This document shows, in pieces, positions 14,401-26,300 of a stretch of DNA of 64,000 nucleotides (positions are counted from its first letter, which is position 1; each line of letters begins with the position of its first letter). A model generated the notes under the pieces. That model worked only from the letters and a program-made list of their open reading frames with translations, was not told where the DNA came from and made no database searches. Source of the stretch: Rhynchospora pubera (taxonomy: Eukaryota > Streptophyta > Magnoliopsida > Poales > Cyperaceae); assembly GCA_028095005.1 (NCBI GenBank), contig CM051462.1, forward strand, positions 231,216,473-231,280,472, read 5' to 3'. The position numbers were made by a program, and so were the translations under genes.

Positions 14401-16920
14401 TTTCAACACAATAATCTACATTTAAACACTTTATACTTTCTAGAATATGATCCTCATCTTGTTTATTCTCAACGATAACATTTTACATGTAATTACGCAT
14501 ATAAAGTGCAAATAATGCAATTTTGAGTCATTCTAAATCATTTCAATCATTTCTGGATTCATTCTAAGTCATTTCATCACAATAATCTACATTTAAAAAG
14601 TTTGCACCATCTAAAATCTGATTGTTATCTTGTTTATTCGAAAAGTTTCCAATATACATGTTAAGTAGGCTTATAAATAGCAAAAAATTCTATTCTGAGT
14701 AATTTCAATTGTTTGTAGATTCATTCTAACTCATTTTATCACAATAATATATATTTAAACACTTTATACTGTCTAGAATATGATCCTTATCTTGTTTATT
14801 CGAAAAGATTGCGTTATACATGGTAATTACACATATAAAGGGCAAATAATGCAATCCTGAGTCATTTTTAGTCATTTCAATCGTTTCTGGATTCATTCCA
14901 AGACATTTCAACACAATAAACATTTAAACACTTTATACTGTATAGAATATGATCCTTATCTTCTTTATTCAAAATGATTGCATTATACATGGTAATTATG
15001 GATACAAAGTGCAAATAATGCAATTGTGAGTAATTTAAAGACATTTCAATCGTTTCTGGATTTATTCTAAGTCATTTCATCACAATAATATACAGTTAAA
15101 TACTTTATACTGTCTAGAATATGATCCATATCTTGTTTATTCAAAAAGATTGCATTATACATGGTAATTACACATATAAAGCGCAAAGAATGCAATCCTG
15201 AGTCATTTTAAGTCATTTCAATCATTTCTAGATTCATTCTAAGTCATTTCATCACAATAATCTATATTTAAACACTTTATACTGTATAGGGTATGATCCT
15301 TCTCTTGTTTATTCAAAAATATTGCATTATACATGGTAATTATGGATACAAAGTGCAAATAATGCAATTCTGAGTCATTTAAAGACATTTCAATCGTTTC
15401 TGGATTTATTCTAAGTCATTTCATCACAATAATATACAGTTACTCAAAAAGATTGCACTATACATGGTAATTACACATATAAAGTGCAAATAATTTAATT
15501 CTGAGTCATTTTAAGTCATTGTAATCGTTTCTGGATTCATTCAAAGTCATTTCATCACTATAATCTACATTTAAACACTTTATACTGTATAGAATATTAT
15601 CCTGATCTTGTTTATTTAAAAAGAATGCATAATACATGGTAATTACGCATATAAAGTGCAAATAATGCAATTGCGAGTCAATCCTAGTCATTTTAATCTT
15701 TTCTTGATTCATTGTAAGTCATTTAATCTCAATTATCTACGTTTAAACACTTTATAAGGTATATAATATAATTTTTATCTTGTTTATTCAAAAATATTGC
15801 TTCTTACAAGGTAATTATGGATACAAAGTGCAAATGATGCAATTCTAAGTCATTTAAAGTCATTTCAATAGTTTCTGGATTCATTCTAACTCATTTCATC
15901 ACAATAATCTACATTTAAACACTTTATAATGTCTAGAATATAATCCATATCTTGTTTATTCAAAAAGATTGCATTATACATTGTAATTATGGATGCAATG
16001 TGCAAGGAATGCAATTCTGAGTCATTCTGAATCATTATAAGTAATTTCAATCGTTTTTGTCTTCATTTTTAGTCATTTCATCACAATAATTTTCATTTAA
16101 ACAATTTATAGTGTCTAGAATATGATATTTATATTGTTTATTATAAAATATTGCATTATACATTGTAATTACAAATATAAAGTGCAAATAATGCAATTCC
16201 TAGGCCTTCTAAATCATTTCAATCATTTCTGGATTCATTCTACGTCATTTCATCACAATAATCTACCTTTAAACAGTTTATACCATCTAGAATATGATCC
16301 TTGTCGTGTTTATTCAACAAGATTGCATTATACCAGCTAAGTAGGCATACAAATTGCAAATAATTCAATTATGAGTCATTCTTAGTAATTTCAATTGTTT
16401 GTGAATTCATTCTAACTCATTTAATCATAATAATATACATTTAAACACTTTATTCTGTCTAGAATATGATCCTTATCTTGTTTATTCAAAAGGGCTGCAT
16501 TATACATGGTAATTAAGAATATAAGTGCAAATAAATCAATTCTGATTCATTTTAAGTCATTTCAATCATTTATGGATTTATTGCAATTCATTATCTTAAT
16601 AATGTACATGAAACACTGTATACTGTATAGAATATGATCCTTATCTTGTTTATTCAGAAAGATTGCATTATTATACATGGTAATTATGGATATAAAGTTC
16701 AAATAATTTCAAATATGAGTCATTCTAAGTCATTTCAATTGTTTCTGAATTCATTCTAAGTCATTTCTTCTCAATAATCAATATTTAAACACTTTATATT
16801 GTGCAGAATATGATCCATATCTTGTTTATTAAAAACGATTGCATCATACATGGTAATTACGCATATAAAGTGCAAATAATGCAATTCTGAGTCATTATGT
16901 GTCATGCTATGTCATCTGAA
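11463..16920. repeat. Higher-order repeat unit, long form (copy 2)
   Basis: Second copy of unit 1-5454. The offset stays at exactly 11,462 bp from position 1 to beyond position 4900, so there is no net length change over almost 5 kb. Only scattered single-base differences were seen (for example at 2464 versus 13926, 4149 versus 15611 and 4970 versus 16432), followed by a few small indels near the end. The two copies must be recent duplicates or kept alike by conversion. Confidence 0.92.
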
Positions 16921-19900
16921 AAGTTTCTGGATTCAGTCTAAGTCATTTCATCACAATAATCTACATTTAAACACTTTATACTTTCTAGAATATGATCCTT
17001 ATTATGTTTATTCTAAACGATTGCATTTTACATGTTAATTACGCATATAAAGTGCAAAAAATGCAATTTTGAGTCATTTCAAAAATTTCTGGATTCATTG
17101 TAAGTAATTTTATCTCAATAATCTACATTTAAATACTTTATTCTGTCTAGAATATGATCCTTATGTTGTTTATACAAAAAGATTGCATTATACATGCTAA
17201 CTAGACATATAAAGTGCAAATAATGCAATTCTGAGTCATTCTGAATTATTCTAAGTCACTTCACTCATTTCTGCATTTATTCTAAATCTTTCATCACAAT
17301 AATCTACATTTAAACACTTTATACTGTATAGAATAAGATCCTTATCTTAATTACTCAAAAATATTGCATTATACATGGTAATTACGCATATAAATTGCAC
17401 ATAATGAAATTATGAGTCATTTTTAGTTATTCCAATCCTTTTTGAATTCAATCTAAGCCATTTCATCATAATAATCTACATTTAAACACTTTATACTGTA
17501 TAGAATAAGATCCTTATCTTGTTTATTCAAAAAGATTGCATTATACATGCTAACTAGACATATAAAGTGCAAATAATGCAATTCGAGTCATTCTGAATCA
17601 TTCTAAGTAACTTCAATCGTTTATGGATTTATTTTAAGTCATTCCATTACAATAATTTACATTTAAACACAGTATAATATTTAGAATATGATTATTATCT
17701 TGTTTATTCAAAAAGTTACGCATATAAAATGCAAATAATGCAATTCGGAGTACTTTTAAGTCATTTCAATCATTTCTTGATTCATTATAAGTCATTTCAT
17801 TACAATAATCTAAATTTAAACACTTTATACTATCTAGAATATGATCCTTCTTTTGTTTATTCAAAAAGATTGCCTTATAGATGTTAATTACGCACATAAA
17901 TATAAAATAATGCAATTCTGAGTAATTCTAAGTCATTTCTAAAGTTTCTGGATTTATTCTAAGTCATTTCATCACAATAATCTAAATTTAAACTCTTTAT
18001 AGTGTTTATAATATGATCTTTGTCTAGTTTAGTCAAAAAGATTCCATTATACATTGTAATTACGTATATAAAGTGCAAAAATGCAGTTTTGTGTCATTCT
18101 AAATCATTTCAATCGTTTCCGTTTTCATTCTAAGTCATTTCATCACGGTAATCTACATTTAAATAGTTTGTACCATCTAAAATATGATTGTTATCTTGTT
18201 TATTCAAAAAGTTTCCATTATACAAGCTGAGTAGGCATATAAAGTGTAAATAATTCAATTCTGAGTCATTCTAAGTAATTTCAACAATTTTTCAATTAAT
18301 TCTAACTCATTTTATCACAATAATATACATTTAAAAACTTTATACTGTCTAGAATATTATCCTTATCATGTTTATTCCAAAAGATTGCATCATACATGGT
18401 AATTATGGATGCAAAGTGCAAATAATGCAATTCTGAGTCATTCATATTCATTATAACTAATTTCAATCGTTTCTGTCTTCATTTTTAGTCATTTCATCAA
18501 AATAATCTATATTTAAATACTTTATAATGCCTAGAATATGATCTTTATCTTGTTTATTCAAAAAGATTGCATTATACATTCTAATTACGCATATAAAGTG
18601 CAATATTGGAATTCCGAGTCCTTCAAAATCATTTAAATCGCTTCTGATCCATATCTTGTTTATTCAAAAAGATTGCATTATAGATGCTAATTACGCATTA
18701 AGTACAAATAATGCAATTCTGGATCTTTCTAAATAATTTCAATCGTTTCTGGATTCATTTTATGTCATTTCATCACAATAATATGCATTTAAACAGTTTT
18801 TACCATCTAGAATATGATCCGTATCTTGTTTAATCAACAAGATTGCATTATACATGCTAAGTAGGCATATAAAGTACAAATAATTCAATTCTGAGTAATT
18901 CTAAGTAATTTTAATTGTTTGTGGATTCATTCTAACTCATTTTATCACAATAATATATATTTAAACACCTTATACTGTCTAAAATATGATCCTCATCTTG
19001 TTTATTAAAAATGATTGCATTATACACGGTAATTACGCATATAAAGTGCAAATAATGCAATTCTGAATTATTCTAAGTCATCTCAATCATTTTTGGATTG
19101 ATTCTAAGTCATTTCATCACAATAATGTACATTTGAACAGTTTATACTGTATAGAATAAGATCCTTATCTTTTTTTTATTCAAAATGATTGCATTATACA
19201 AGCTAATTACGCATATAAAGTTCAATAATGCAATCTGAGTCATTCTAATTTAGTATAAGTTATTTCAATCGTTTCTGGAATCATTTTAACCCATTTGATC
19301 ACAATAATCTACATTTAAACACATTGCACTGTCTAGAATATGATACTCACCTTGTTTATTCAAAAAGATTGCATTATAGATGCTAATTACGTATATAAGT
19401 GTAAATAATGTAATTTTGGGTCCTGCTAAATCATTTCAACCGTTTCTGAATTAATTCTATGTCAGAAAATCACAATAATCAGAATTTAAATACTTTATAT
19501 TGTCTAGAATATGATCCTTATCTGGTTTGTTCAAAAAAATTGCATTATATGTGGTAAATTATGCTTCTCAGTCATTCTAAGTAATTTAATCGTTTCTGGA
19601 TTTATTCTAAGTCATTTCATCTCAATAATCTACATTTAGACACTTTATACTGTCTAGAATATGATCATTATCTTGTTTATTCGGAATGATTGCATTATAC
19701 ATGCTAAGTAGGCATATAAAGCTTAAATAATGTAATTCTGAGTCATTATGTGTTATTCTAAGTCGTTTCGATCGTTTATGGATTGATTCTAAGTTATTTC
19801 ATCACAATAATCTATATTTAAACACTTTATGCTGTTTAAAATATGATCTTTATCTTGTTTATTCAAAAATATTGCATTATACATTGTAATTACGCATATA

Positions 19901-20130
19901 AAGTGCAAATAATGCAATTCTGAGTCATTCTAAGTCATTTTCTTTCGTTCCTTGATTCATTCAAGACATTTCATCACAATAATCTATATTTAAACACTTT
20001 ATATTGTGTAGAATATGACCTTATCTTGTTTATTGAAAAAGATTGCATTATACATGGTAATTACGCATATAAAGTGCAAATAATGCAGTTCTGAGTCATT
20101 CTAAGTCATTTCAATCGTTTCTGGATTCAT
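16921..20130. repeat. Array end: partial unit, then diverged monomers
   Basis: 16921 to about 18360 repeats the opening monomers of the other units. From about 18361 to 20130 the monomers no longer match any specific monomer of the higher-order units and carry more substitutions and length changes (for example the T-run near 19170 and shortened monomers near 18640 and 19560). This is the usual look of a satellite edge that escapes homogenisation. Confidence 0.85.
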
Positions 20131-20295
20131 TCTATTCATATTTATAGTTGATTTCATTTGATTTTTTTTATTATTTGATGCACTGTCTAAGTTACGTAGA
20201 AGATAGTACCTCGACTATCACATTTTGTGGCAGCTCCCGTACTACCTCTCAAAAAAAAAAACTATCACATTTTGTTACTTGTCGACGCAGAGCAA

Positions 20296-20463
20296 TGTTT
20301 TGAAAACCGTACCGACCACCGAACCTAAAAGGCCACTGGATCGACTAATTTTTCGATTTAATCATGATCGAACCAGATTTTTTTCAATTATTCTGGAAAC
20401 GGACAAGGTCCGATCCGCAATTCAACCGGTTCAATTGGCCGGTCTGGTCCGATTTTCAAAACA
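20296..20463. mobile_element. Small MITE with TGTTTTGAAAA termini
   Basis: A 168-bp segment bounded by TGTTTTGAAAACCG on the left and its imperfect inverse (CGATTTTCAAAACA) on the right, with inner ACCGACC/GGTCTGGT also inverted. The inside is rich in CCGGTTCAA-type words. No coding content and no convincing target duplication. A non-autonomous DNA transposon is the simplest reading. Confidence 0.55.
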
Positions 20464-20542
20464 CAGTTTGGTTTGGCTCAACAGAGCTCAGATTCAGCCA
20501 GCGATTTTTTTTTTCTGTGATTAATCCTCAGCTGAGTTAGTT

Positions 20543-20620
20543 TCTGTTGTACCAGTTTCAGCACTAGGTTTGTTGGTCTTTTCTGTTGTACCAGTTTCAG
20601 CACTAGGTTTGTTGGTCTTT
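20543..20620. repeat. 39-bp tandem duplication
   Basis: Two adjacent, essentially identical copies of a 39-bp segment starting TCTGTTGTACCAGTTTCAG. It lies just upstream of the A-tailed element end. Confidence 0.9.
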
Positions 20621-20626
20621 TGATGT

Positions 20627-20711
20627 AACAGTTGGGCTTCTGATGTAAACTCCTTTATTATTTCAATGAAACTTTGAGCCTACGGGCGTTCATCAAAAAA
20701 AAAAAAAAAAA
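20627..20711 (+). mobile_element. LINE/SINE-like 3' end with poly-A tail
   Basis: A segment ending in GGGCGTTCATC followed by 17 A residues. A related end (GGGCGTTCAT then an A-rich tail) occurs at 57495-57570. Two related 3' ends with simple A tails at unrelated sites point to a non-LTR retrotransposon or SINE family. No reverse-transcriptase reading frame is present, so this is a truncated copy or SINE. Confidence 0.5.
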
Positions 20712-21164
20712 GTTTGGAAGAGAGATTCTGACAAAAATAAGGGAGGGAAGATGAATTGGCTTGGAGCACAAAGACCAGGCGAAGAAAGAAAAATAAATAA
20801 ATAAAAGGCAGCTCATGTAGACCGGGTGCACACAGGCCGAAGCCACGTGGGACGACGTACCCATGTGATCCGCGCAGGGATAGTTTGATTCTCTGAAGCC
20901 TTAGTTCATGCGTTTCTGTGAAGCGGGTGACTTTTACTGACCCATATGCTCAGTTTGATTATACGAAATCTTTGTCCATATGAATTTTGTGAAGCGGATT
21001 CAAATTTTGACCGAATAATGACTGGCCATATTCAGATTTTGTACTGATAAGCACAGAAAATCTCTAATTACACAAATCTTGTTCGTGTAACAAACATTTA
21101 CACACTTCATAAACATTAATCCAAAGTTTATATCCACGAATCACACAGCGTTTTCTTTTTATTT
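20712..21164. other. Intergenic stretch, nothing recognised
   Basis: About 450 bp of unique-looking DNA before the first (TA)n tract. The phrase AATCCAAAGTTTAT near 21118 is echoed near 32905, on the far side of the transposon cluster. No ORF or RNA gene is supported. Confidence 0.4.
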
Positions 21165-21188
21165 TATATATATATATATATATAGAGA

Positions 21189-21563
21189 GAGATCCGCTAA
21201 AGTATACTCCAGCATACCAATCAAACCCGTATGCTGGAGTCGTTTATCAAAATTTAAAATTCAAACGGTCGATCCAAACCGTTCAAGTTGTTCTCCATAT
21301 AAAAATATCCTTCGAAACCAAATTTTACATTTTTTCGATTTTTTTTTGCTATATATTATGCTATTTTTAAATTGAATGGTAAAAAATACTCCTTTACAGT
21401 GTTTTTTAAAAGTAGCATTATATATAGCAAAAAATTTTGAAAAAATATAAATTTTGGTTTCCTGGAAGATTTCAATATGGAGAACAATTTGAACGGTTCG
21501 GATCGACTGTATGAATTTTAGATTTTGAGAAACGACTCCGGCATACAGATCATACGGACGATC

Positions 21564-21565
<2 letters not shown>
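21189..21565. mobile_element. Fold-back MITE in (TA)n, CTCCAGCATAC palindrome type
   Basis: A 377-bp element whose halves are inverted repeats over most of its length. The left end carries a subterminal hairpin with ACTCCAGCATAC and GTATGCTGGAGT arms. The interior has the motif GGTCGATCCAAACCGTTCAA and an AT-rich stretch shared with the MITEs at 27758, 28211 and 32450. It is bordered by (TA)n and GA-rich tracts on the left and (TA)n(GA)n on the right. The long ORF crossing it is a by-product of the inverted repeats. Confidence 0.8.
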
Positions 21566-21611
<46 letters not shown>

Positions 21612-21832
21612 ATGGATATAGTACACTAATGTGTATTGAGGCAATATGCACAGCAGTTTTGTAACATCGGATCTCTTCAATATTTGCGCAGAACATTTAG
21701 ATGAGAGGCTGAGATAGAGGCGCTAATATTCTAATCTCTCCGTTAGTTTTTAATTTTTTTTTCCGTTCGCACCTCTTTCTCTTCCGTGGCTCTGTCGAAC
21801 CCTTCTCTCTCACGAGGTTTTCCTTCGGAATC

Positions 21833-22241
21833 GCATCCTCGGCAGTCAAAAAAAGGACTGCTCCAAGCAGTCCTTTTTATTTTCTTTAATTTTTAAAATT
21901 TGTAAAACTCAAATAGAAAATTTAAACCGTTGATCTTGTTAAGTTTTATCGGCGATGCGTTTCTATATAAGTTTTATAAAATTTGAAGTTAATTTGATAC
22001 TAGATCAAGTGGTCAACAAATGAACGAACCTGGCTTAATTAATTCTAATCCGTTCATAATTTAGTCACTTAATGAAGTATCAAATAAACTTCAAATTTTA
22101 TAAAACTTATATGAAAATGTATCGCCGATAAAATTTAACAAGATCAACGGTTTGGATTTTTCATTTGAGTTTTATAATTTTTAAAAATTAAAGAAAATGA
22201 AAAGGACTGCTTGCAGTCCTTTTTCGGACTGCTGAGGATGC
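21833..22241. mobile_element. Fold-back MITE with GCATCCTC ends
   Basis: A 409-bp near-palindrome: GCATCCTCGGCAGTC at the left and GACTGCTGAGGATGC at the right, then inverted arms of about 170 bp. Each end also holds a small hairpin (GGACTGCTCCAAGCAGTCC on the left, GGACTGCTTGCAGTCC on the right). It is inserted inside the larger TIR element. Confidence 0.8.
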
Positions 22242-23150
22242 GGTTCCGTTTCCCTTCTGCTTATCTCACCACTCCTCTCTACTCGGAACTCGACGCCGCA
22301 TCCTTTCTCTCTCGCACCCCTCTTCTGCTACCACGTCTCCTCTCTACACGACTACACCAAACTCGACATCAATTCATTCATTTCATTCATGCTTTCATAA
22401 CCCCTTCGCTCTCTCCTCCAACTTAATGAAAATCATAACGTAGGCTGAGCATCGTTGCTACTCCGACTGCTCCGGCTTAACTGAGCCGTCACATCTCTCT
22501 CTGTGTTCCCTTATCTTAAGAAAACCCTAGTTTCTACGAGAGTTTAAATCAGTGGTGACAGGTAATTCCCCATTAATTTCTCCTCAATCATGTCTAATTT
22601 GTGCTTTTATTGTTCAATTTTGGTTGCCAATTTGCTCTAGTGTCAATTTCGTCCCTCAAATTTCACTATCCCAGTGCTTGATTGTCAAGAATTGGTTGGG
22701 TGCTCAATTTTCTACAACCGTAGAATCGATCGATGTAGGAGCACTCGATTATGATATGCCAAATAATCTTGTTGACTCTGATATTTGTTAAGGACTTAAA
22801 TTATAGAACCAATGACCAGTAAGCTAATATGCATAATTTTATGCTTGGACCTTTACCATAGACCAGTAAACAAGTGTAATTAAAAGTTAATTAATAAAAA
22901 CAAATATAAAACGAGTATAATTAGACCTTTACCATAGACCAGTAAGCGAGTACAATTAATAAATAATATAATTTGTCGCTTAAACCTTTACCAGTAATGT
23001 TTGGGATATATAAAATGATAATTTAGAAGAAGATAGCGGGCCCTACTCCAAATGAATAGGTGAAAACTGAAGCGATGGGAAGTCGTGGTAGAGAATTGCT
23101 CAATTGCCTTCGAATCTCTGTGTGATCTCGTCTACGGCTGAAATTGATCC
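22242..23150. other. Non-coding interior of the large TIR element
   Basis: CT-rich leader-like sequence to about 22560, then AT-rich DNA. Between 22810 and 22990 a phrase including CTTTACCATAGACCAGTAA recurs two to three times at irregular spacing. The short ORFs at 22211 and 22552 match nothing I recognise. Confidence 0.5.
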
Positions 23151-23173
23151 AAGTGCTGCTAGATCGACGGAAG
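23151..23173. repeat. 23-bp flanking duplication (left copy)
   Basis: A 23-bp sequence beginning AAGTGCTGCTAG, repeated exactly at 27364-27386 on the other side of the copia element. It is far longer than the 5-bp duplication LTR retrotransposons normally make. The last three bases (AAG) overlap the start of the repeated LTR segment. Confidence 0.9.
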
Positions 23174-23314
23174 ACATTACATAGCTATATACTTACATAC
23201 AAAAACAGCATATAATCTTTCTACATCTTTCTATATGTTGAAATAAATCTTTCTAAATATCCTAAATTGCTTGATATCTTTAGCTAATCTTGTCCCTCAA
23301 GTTATTTCCGTAAT
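23171..23314 (-). repeat. Truncated 3' LTR of copia element 1
   Basis: 144 bp identical to the start of the 5' LTR at 27220-27363. In element orientation it begins ATTACGGAAATAAC directly after a purine-rich tract (GAGGGGGAG) and stops about 57 bp short of the LTR end seen at 27163. The polyprotein stop codon lies inside it. Confidence 0.85.
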
Positions 23315-26300
23315 ACTCCCCCTCAAGTTGAGCATGAAGGTTCAGAATGCCCAACTTGCCAAGTAGATAGTGAAACTGCCGCTTGCCAAGAGCCTTCGTG
23401 AAGATGTCAGCTAGCTGTTCATTGGTGCGGACGTGAGAAGCAATGATGTACCCAGCCTGAATCTGATCCCGCACGAAATGACAATCAATCTCAATGTGTT
23501 TTGTTCTCTCATGAAAAACCGGATTTGCTGCTATGTGAAGAGCAGCTTGACTATCACACATGAGTTTCATTGGTTGAGCATGTGAAACTCCAAGGGACTG
23601 AAGAAATGCTTTGAGCCAGGTCAATTCACAAGCTGTAGTAGCCATTGACCTGTATTCTGCCTCAGCTGAAGACCGAGACACGGTATGCTGCTTTTTAGTT
23701 TTCCATGAAATTGGAGATGTGCCCAGCATCACAAAATATCCGGTCAAAGACCGTCTAGTTAATGGACATGTTGCCCAATCTGAATCACAATATCCATACA
23801 AAGTCAGATCGCTATTTGCACTCAATAGAATCCCTTGTCCCGGACTTCCTTTCAAATAATGCATGACACGAATGGCTGCATCATAATGAACATCAAGGGG
23901 TGCATGCATGAATTGTGCCAGTATATGTACCGAGTAGCACAGATCAGGACGAGTAATTGTAAGATAAATCAACCGTCCAATAAGACGCCTATAGCGCTCA
24001 GGATCCTCCATAGGTTTTCCAGATGCAATTGACAAATTGTGATTTTGCTCAATGGTAAAAGCCACAGGTTTTCCACCTAAAAGTCCACACTCAGCCACAA
24101 TATCCAAAGTATATTTCCTCTGGCACAAGTAAAGGCCTGTCGGGTTTCGTGCTATCTCAATACCAAGGAAATACTTGAGTGCACCCAGATCCTTCATATA
24201 AAAAGTGCGACTCAAATACTGCTTGAACTGCACTATAGCTTCTGAATTATTTCCTGCTATGACCAAGTCATCGACATATACTAAGATAGCAAGAAATACA
24301 TCTCCCTTCTTCATTGTAAACAAAGAATAATCAGCATATGACTGAGTAAACCCATATACCTGCAGTGCTTCCGTGAGTTTAGAGAACCACATCCGGGGTG
24401 CTTGACGCAAACCATAAAGAGATTTTCGGAGCCTGCACACTTTCCCGGGATATTTTGAAGCAAAACCAGGTGGCAAGCGCATATATACCTCCTCATGCAG
24501 ATCACCATGCAAGAATGCATTATGCACATCCATTTGATGCAATTCCCAATCTTTTGCTACTGCTACAGCCAAGAAGGTGCGGACACTGACCATCTTTGCA
24601 ACCGGAGCAAACGTCTCTTTAAAATCAATCCCTTCAACTTGTCGGTTCCCCAGCACAACTAGTCGAGCCTTGTATCTTTCCACTGACCCGTCTGAGTTGT
24701 ACTTGATGCGATACACCCACTTGCATCCTATTGCCTTTTTGTTAGAAGGCAGATCTTCAATGGACCAGGTGTTATTCCGCTCTAGTGCCTCAATCTCAGT
24801 TTGCATTGCTTTTCTCCAGTTATTGTCCTGCATGGCTTCTCCAAAGTGTTCGGGTTCCTTCTTCGCTGTTACTGCAGCTAAGAACTTTCTATGTGCAAGT
24901 GAAAATTTGTCACAATTTACATAATGAGCTATAGGATAAGGAGTACCTGAGGTAGCTGCTGATGTGGGGTGAGCGTAAGATGGGTCACATTTTGCAGTGT
25001 AGCAAATGTAGTCTTGTAGACGGACAGGAGGATGGCGAGATCGCCTTGGTGCAACCTGTTCAGATGCGGGTGCACTTTGACTTGATGCGGGTGCACTCTC
25101 ACCGGACGATGCGGGTGCACTCTGACCCGATGCGGGTGCACTCTGACCCGATGCGGGTGCACTCTCACCGGACGATGCGGGTGCACTCTGACCCGATGCG
25201 GGTGCACTCTCACCGGACAATGCGGGTGCACTCAGACTCGAGATAGGTGCACTTTGATCATTTATAGATTTGGAATCATAAAAAACATGACTACTCCCCC
25301 TTGCTTCCACACGCTCACTATCCAGCAAATATTCAGCTGTTCTCCTATTATTTTCAAGCTGTATAAAAACTGCATCATCACTTTGACCCATTCTGGGTGC
25401 ATTCTGACTTGAGAGACCCGATGCGGGTGCATTCTCAGATGCCATCTCAGAAAAAGGATACACGTCCTCACAAAAAACAACATCCCGAGAAATGATAAAT
25501 TCTTGGGTTTCTAGATCAAACACCTTCCATCCCTTCTTCCCATACGGGTATCCAACAAATGCGCATTTTCTACTTCTACTTTCAAATTTATCAGAAGTGC
25601 GCGATTTAATGTAGCACAAGCATCCAAAGTTTCGCACGGCTGCATATGAAGGTGCCTTGCCGAACAACAGCTCATAAGGGGTTTTATTTGACAGCACTTG
25701 AGTGGGTGTCCGGTTGATCAAATAGGCAGCAGATAGAACACATTCTCCCCAAAACTCAAGCGGTAAATTGGCTTGAAACCGCAATGCTCTAGCTACATTG
25801 AGAATATGACGATGTTTCCTTTCCACTCTACCATTCTGTTGAGGTGTAAAAACACACGATGTTTGGTGCAAAATTCCAAATTCAGCATAGAATTGCTTCA
25901 TGTGGTGCGATTGAAATTCCAACCCATTATCACTTCTAACACATTTAACAGTTACTCCAAACTGTGTTTGAACCATTTTACAAAAAGATTTTAACAAGTG
26001 ACCTGTCTCACTCTTTTCAGCCATCAAATAAACCCACACTGCACGTGTATGATCATCCACAATAGTTAGAAAATAGTGTGCACCACAATGGGAACCAACA
26101 CGATATGGTCCCCAAATATCACAGTGTATAAGATCAAAAGAATGAGATGCTTTATTCAAACTATCAGGAAAAACATCTCGAGTTTGCTTAGCTTTCATAC
26201 AAATCTCACAAACATCTTTAGAAACATTATTATTATTAAATCCAGCCAAGAGTAAAGTTATCTGTCTAGAAGGATGTCCCATGCGTTGATGCCATAAGTC

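Larger units (their letters stand above)
1..20130. repeat. AT-rich satellite array, about 172-bp monomer
   Basis: Continuous head-to-tail repeats of a monomer I measure at 172 bp, from one TTTCTGGATT landmark to the next; roughly 117 monomers are visible. Each monomer has the same order of landmarks: a TTCTAAGTCATTTCATCAC block, a TTTAAACACTTTATA block, AGAATATGATCC, TTGTTTATTC, GCATATAAAGTGCAAAT, then TGAGTCATT. The array runs off the left edge and stops near 20130, where the pattern dissolves into ordinary sequence. Short ORFs of 60-72 codons inside it are accidental reads through the repeat. A monomer of nucleosomal length with higher-order structure is typical of plant centromeric or heterochromatic satellites, but function cannot be read from sequence alone. 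Confidence 0.97.

Noticed and set aside
2237..16340. Repeated 60-72-codon ORFs in the satellite (for example at 2237, 3264, 4044, 4660 and their copies)
   Set aside because: They recur only because the satellite repeats; each is a chance open stretch through about 1.2 monomers, with no start context or family resemblance.
1..20130. CRISPR-like or direct-repeat array
   Set aside because: Repeats are contiguous 172-bp monomers without unique spacers, in a plant nuclear context.
21261..21680. 139-codon ORF on the minus strand
   Set aside because: It lies across a fold-back MITE and (TA)n/(GA)n tracts (SLSLSLYIYIYIYI); low-complexity artefact.
24929..25246. ORFs with MHPHR/RVHSDPM-type repeats on both strands
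   Set aside because: Off-frame reads of the minisatellite in the copia polyprotein; the true frame encodes SAPASGQ repeats.
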